The notes under the pieces were generated by a model. It was not told the origin of the DNA and made no database searches. It worked only from the letters and a program-made list of their open reading frames with translations. A DNA stretch of 9,543 nucleotides. Source: an uncultured Selenomonadaceae bacterium (GTDB taxonomy: Bacteria > Bacillota > Negativicutes > Selenomonadales > Selenomonadaceae). Position 1 is the stretch's first letter, and each line of letters opens with the position of its first letter. Where the stretch lies: assembly GCA_958415865.1 (NCBI GenBank), contig CATYZV010000044.1, positions 1 through 9,543 of the forward strand. Direction: 5' to 3'. Positions 7,395 through 9,543 of the stretch are shown here, one piece after another. Position numbers and translations under genes: made by a program.

Positions 7395-7472
7395 ATGCTC
7401 GTGAGTTTGACAAATTTTATATTATCACATCCTGCCGTTAATATGTTTTCAAAATAAATTAATAGCATTCTT

Positions 7473-7518
7473 CAAGAAGAAAGAGCCTCAGCAATTCGTG
7501 AAAGGCTCTTTTTTCTTG
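7473..7518. terminator. strong bidirectional intrinsic terminator
   Basis: Sixteen-base arms at 7473-7488 and 7503-7518 pair with a single G-T position (a G-U wobble in plus-strand RNA), around a 14-base loop. The GC-rich core is AGAGCCT/AGGCTCT. The T-run (TTTTTT, 7509-7514) on the plus strand and the matching A-rich arm give T-rich tails in both directions. It lies about 295 bases after the EF-G-like stop codon, so plus-strand transcripts would include the palindromes at 7195-7394 before ending here. Confidence 0.8.
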
Positions 7519-7597
7519 AGTTCATTTTCTATTTAGACCGGCATAAAGAAATAAATTTATCAGAAAATATGCAAGAAAAATAAATTTAAAATTTTAC

Positions 7598-7626
7598 TTG
7601 ACATTGGAGCTAAAAAAGCTCATAAT
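7598..7626 (+). promoter_or_regulatory. sigma-70-type promoter of the galactokinase-family gene
   Basis: A consensus -35, TTGACA (7598-7603), is followed after exactly 17 bases by CATAAT (7621-7626), five of six matches to the -10 consensus. TAATAT (7623-7628) is an alternative with 19-base spacing. The region upstream is A/T-rich. Transcription should start near 7633, giving a leader of about 90 bases before the ATG at 7722. Confidence 0.75.
7607..7621. promoter_or_regulatory. inverted repeat between -35 and -10, candidate operator
   Basis: GAGCT-AAAAA-AGCTC is a perfect 5-bp inverted repeat with a 5-base spacer, lying almost wholly inside the promoter spacer and touching the first base of the -10. 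A dimeric repressor bound here would block RNA polymerase. No regulator gene is adjacent, so the binding protein is unknown. Confidence 0.4.
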
Positions 7627-7655
7627 ATATTCAGCGATAAGAAATAGTCGAAAGC

Positions 7656-7680
7656 AGGGAAGTAGTTCCCTTTTTATTTT
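7656..7680 (+). terminator. terminator-like hairpin in the kinase leader, possible attenuator
   Basis: A 6-bp stem, AGGGAA paired with TTCCCT around the tetraloop GTAG, is followed directly by TTTTATTTT. It begins about 23 bases after the predicted start of transcription and well before the start codon. Flanking GAAAGC (7650-7655) and GCTTTTC (7682-7688) could lengthen or compete with the stem. There is no ATG in the leader before 7722, so a leader-peptide mechanism is unlikely. Confidence 0.45.
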
Positions 7681-7689
7681 AGCTTTTCA

Positions 7690-7703
7690 AGAAAACGTTT
7701 ACT
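7690..7703. promoter_or_regulatory. LacI-family/cre-like palindrome in the leader
   Basis: The 14-base site AGAAAACGTTTACT is centred on the perfect palindrome AAACGTTT (7693-7700) with a central CG. It agrees with the catabolite-response-element consensus at all fixed positions except the first and last. It sits between promoter and ribosome binding site, where a bound CcpA- or GalR-type protein could act as a roadblock. This is a pattern match only. Confidence 0.35.
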
Positions 7704-7721
7704 GATTTTGGAGGTAGTACA

Positions 7722-8987
7722 ATGTCTAACATGATCGAATTCTTAAAAACCCCGGCTGCGGCTGAAAAATTGATGGAAGTTTACAATGTTGATGCTGAAG
7801 CTGTCAAACCTCAGCTTGCACGCTATCAGAGCTTGGCAGAAGGTTTTGCTGCTGCACATCCGCTTGACGGTGCTGCATTCTTCAGCTCTCCGGGCCGCAT
7901 GGAAATCATCGGCAACCACACTGACCATCAGCTCGGCCGCATCATGGCTTCTAGCATCGACATGGATACGATCGCCATCGCTGCTCCTAATGCTGACGGC
8001 AAAATCAATATCAAGAGCCTGGAATACGATGAATTCAGCATCTCTGCCAGCGATTTCACTGTAAAAGAAAACGATTCCCGTACTGTGAAGCTGATCAAGG
8101 GTATGCTGTCCCAGCTGGTGAAAAATGGCCGCAAGGTCAGCGGTTTCAATGCTCATATGACTACTAAAGTAGTAAGTGCAGCAGGTGTAAGCTCCTCTGC
8201 TTCTTTTGAAATGCTCATCGGTGCTATCGTGAACAATATGTTCAACAACAGCGAAATCCCTACGCTGGAAATCGCTAAAGCAGGTCAGTGGTCGGAAAAT
8301 AACATCTGGCATAAAGGTTCCGGCCTGCTCGACCAGCTCGCCTGCGCTACCGGCGGCATGATCACCATCGACTTTGCTGACAGCAATCCTGCCGTTGAAC
8401 AGCTCGACAGCAAGGTAATTCAGGATAAATACGATTTCTTCATCACTCCGACCGGCGAAGATCATTCCAATCTCGACCCTGAATACACTGCTATCACCGT
8501 TGAAATGAGAAAAGTCTCCAACTTCTTCGGCAAAGACTACCTCAAAGACGTAAGCCTTGACGACGTGCTCGGCAATCTGCCCGCACTGCGTGCTGAAGCA
8601 GGCGATCGCGCTGTACTGCGCGCGCTTCATTTCATCGGCGAAACTCAGCGCGTCAAAGAACTTGCCGACGAAGTAAGACAGCACGATTACAGCCACTTTG
8701 AAAAAGCCATCACTGATTCCGGCCTGTCCTCTTGGAGATTCTTGCAGAACTGCGCTACTCCTGAACCTGAACATCAGGGCATTGCACTGTTCCTCGCTAT
8801 GGATGAAATCTTCTTCAAGAATCACAAAGGCGTATGCCGTGTTCACGGCGGCGGCTTTGCCGGCACTGTGCTCAGCGTAATCCCTAAAGAAGAATCCGCT
8901 GCTTTCCGCAAATTCACCAAAGAAGTACTGCAGAATGAATTCTACGAAATTCACATGCGCGATGCAGGCAGCGTAAAAGTATTCTAA
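7722..8987 (+). CDS. galactokinase-family GHMP sugar kinase (421 aa), variant active site
   Basis: A cytosolic ATP-dependent kinase expected to phosphorylate a sugar. The three GHMP motifs are present: SPGRMEIIGNHTDHQLG (56-72), the ATP-binding AAGVSSSAS (153-161) and HGGGFAGT (375-382). Catalytic residues Arg59 and Asp204 (GLLDQLA) are kept. The galactokinase signature GEHTDY reads GNHTDH here, so the Glu that contacts galactose in characterised enzymes is Asn65. The usual SxSLRD segment in the C-terminal half is replaced by SGLSSWRFLQN (333-343). Substrate may therefore not be galactose. The ATG at 7722 has GGAGG 7 bases upstream. No galT, galE or transporter gene is adjacent. By eye, alanine is encoded mainly by GCT, unlike the flanking genes, which may reflect high expression. 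It is a single-gene unit with its own promoter and terminator. Confidence 0.88.
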   Translation: MSNMIEFLKTPAAAEKLMEVYNVDAEAVKPQLARYQSLAEGFAAAHPLDGAAFFSSPGRMEIIGNHTDHQLGRIMASSIDMDTIAIAAPNADGKINIKSLEYDEFSISASDFTVKENDSRTVKLIKGMLSQLVKNGRKVSGFNAHMTTKVVSAAGVSSSASFEMLIGAIVNNMFNNSEIPTLEIAKAGQWSENNIWHKGSGLLDQLACATGGMITIDFADSNPAVEQLDSKVIQDKYDFFITPTGEDHSNLDPEYTAITVEMRKVSNFFGKDYLKDVSLDDVLGNLPALRAEAGDRAVLRALHFIGETQRVKELADEVRQHDYSHFEKAITDSGLSSWRFLQNCATPEPEHQGIALFLAMDEIFFKNHKGVCRVHGGGFAGTVLSVIPKEESAAFRKFTKEVLQNEFYEIHMRDAGSVKVF

Positions 8988-9023
8988 TAAAACAGCCTCT
9001 CTCTCAAAACTCTTTAACATAAC

Positions 9024-9059
9024 AAAAACGGCAGGCATATAATATCGCCTGCCGTTTTT
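9024..9059. terminator. bidirectional terminator between the kinase and GNAT genes
   Basis: AAAAACGGCAGGC (9024-9036) and GCCTGCCGTTTTT (9047-9059) are perfect 13-base complements around a 10-base loop. The plus-strand side ends in T-runs interrupted by one A (to 9065), and the minus-strand side reads TTTTTGTT. It serves the two convergent genes, 36 bp after the kinase stop codon and 9 bp after the acetyltransferase stop codon. Confidence 0.9.
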
Positions 9060-9068
9060 ATTTTTCAA

Positions 9069-9512
9069 TCAATCTAATTCCATGTACAAAAGAGGATACG
9101 GCCTGCCCTGCTCATCGCAGTCAGTCCTTTTGTAGACCTTAAAGCCCATATGCTCATAAAATCCCTTCGCCTGCGGGTTCTGCTCATTTACAGCCACTCT
9201 TTTGATATCGTAATTTTCCCTGCCGAATTGTATCAGCTGCTTTCCGAGACCCTTGCCTCGCTCTGCCGGCGCGATGAACAGCATTTCAAGCACATTGTTT
9301 TCTACGCCCATAAAAGCGACAGGAGCTTTGTCGTCGTTTTCCGCAATAACAAGATTAGCAATGCCCTCTAATGCCTGCGGAACGTATTCTTTAATGCTCT
9401 TGACTTCATCATCGGACAAAAACAAGTGCGTAGCTTTAACTGATTTTTCCCAGACCTCTACAAGCTGCTGCATCAGCGCAGGCGGGCGCTCCTTTACTTC
9501 AATTATGTTCAT
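9069..9512 (-). CDS. GNAT family N-acetyltransferase, YjaB-like (147 aa)
   Basis: A single-domain cytosolic acetyltransferase that uses acetyl-CoA. The pyrophosphate-binding loop is RGKGLGK (85-91), after the beta-strand LEMLFIAP. The segment VNEQNPQAKGFYEHMGF (108-124) and the ending GRPYPLLYMEL closely resemble Escherichia coli YjaB, as does the early WEKSVKATHLFLS (21-33). The acceptor substrate is not known for this protein. The ATG at 9512 has AAAGGA about 8 bases upstream on the minus strand. It is convergent with the kinase and shares its terminator. Only 31 bases upstream are in the window, so its promoter cannot be judged. Confidence 0.92.
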   Translation of the reverse strand: MNIIEVKERPPALMQQLVEVWEKSVKATHLFLSDDEVKSIKEYVPQALEGIANLVIAENDDKAPVAFMGVENNVLEMLFIAPAERGKGLGKQLIQFGRENYDIKRVAVNEQNPQAKGFYEHMGFKVYKRTDCDEQGRPYPLLYMELD

Positions 9513-9543
9513 GCAATTATTCCTTTCTAAATACAGTGTATGC

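Noticed and set aside
7743..9068. 441-codon open frame on the minus strand opposite the kinase gene
   Set aside because: It is antisense to a gene with clear family motifs, resembles no known protein, would run through the shared terminator, and arises from the codon bias of the plus-strand gene.

Overview
The window reads as ordinary chromosome from an anaerobic Firmicute. Gene families, strong GGAGG-type ribosome binding sites and mid-range base composition suggest the Negativicutes (Selenomonas/Megamonas-like), but that placement is inference and no taxonomic marker gene is present. There are six protein-coding genes: three tightly spaced genes plus two single genes on the minus strand side, and two plus-strand genes in the middle and right. 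No rRNA, tRNA, CRISPR array or transposase gene was seen.

Left third (minus strand). An S66 LD-carboxypeptidase (4823-3861), an M20 amidohydrolase/dipeptidase (3831-2689) and an L-Ala-D/L-Glu-type dipeptide epimerase (2666-1566) form an operon with gaps of 29 and 22 bp. It starts at an extended -10 promoter (4856-4864) and ends at an intrinsic terminator (1501-1546). The set resembles the murein-peptide salvage cluster ykfABCD of Bacillus: the carboxypeptidase trims D-Ala from the stem tetrapeptide, the epimerase turns L-Ala-D-Glu into L-Ala-L-Glu, and peptidases release free amino acids. Here an M20 enzyme sits where Bacillus has an NlpC/P60 endopeptidase. Just downstream, under its own extended -10 promoter, lies an M18 zinc aminopeptidase (1444-29) that could take part in the final dipeptide or oligopeptide hydrolysis.

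Middle (plus strand). A divergent, AT-rich intergenic region precedes a complete EF-G-like translational GTPase (5121-7178) of the EF-G2 type, whose G3 motif has Tyr in place of the catalytic His. It is followed by a 543-bp gene-free stretch that holds a dense set of nested inverted repeats (7195-7394), a strong bidirectional terminator (7473-7518), and a compact regulatory leader.

Right (plus, then minus). A galactokinase-family GHMP kinase (7722-8987) has a well-formed sigma-70-type promoter with an inverted repeat between -35 and -10, a short terminator-like hairpin in the leader and a LacI-family-like palindrome. Its sugar-binding signature differs from true galactokinases and no other Leloir gene is adjacent. 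It converges on a YjaB-type GNAT acetyltransferase (9512-9069), the two sharing a perfect bidirectional terminator (9024-9059).

I see no clear undescribed multi-gene system. The most interesting points are the variant kinase with its layered leader, the nested palindromes at 7195-7394, and the M20-containing murein salvage operon.
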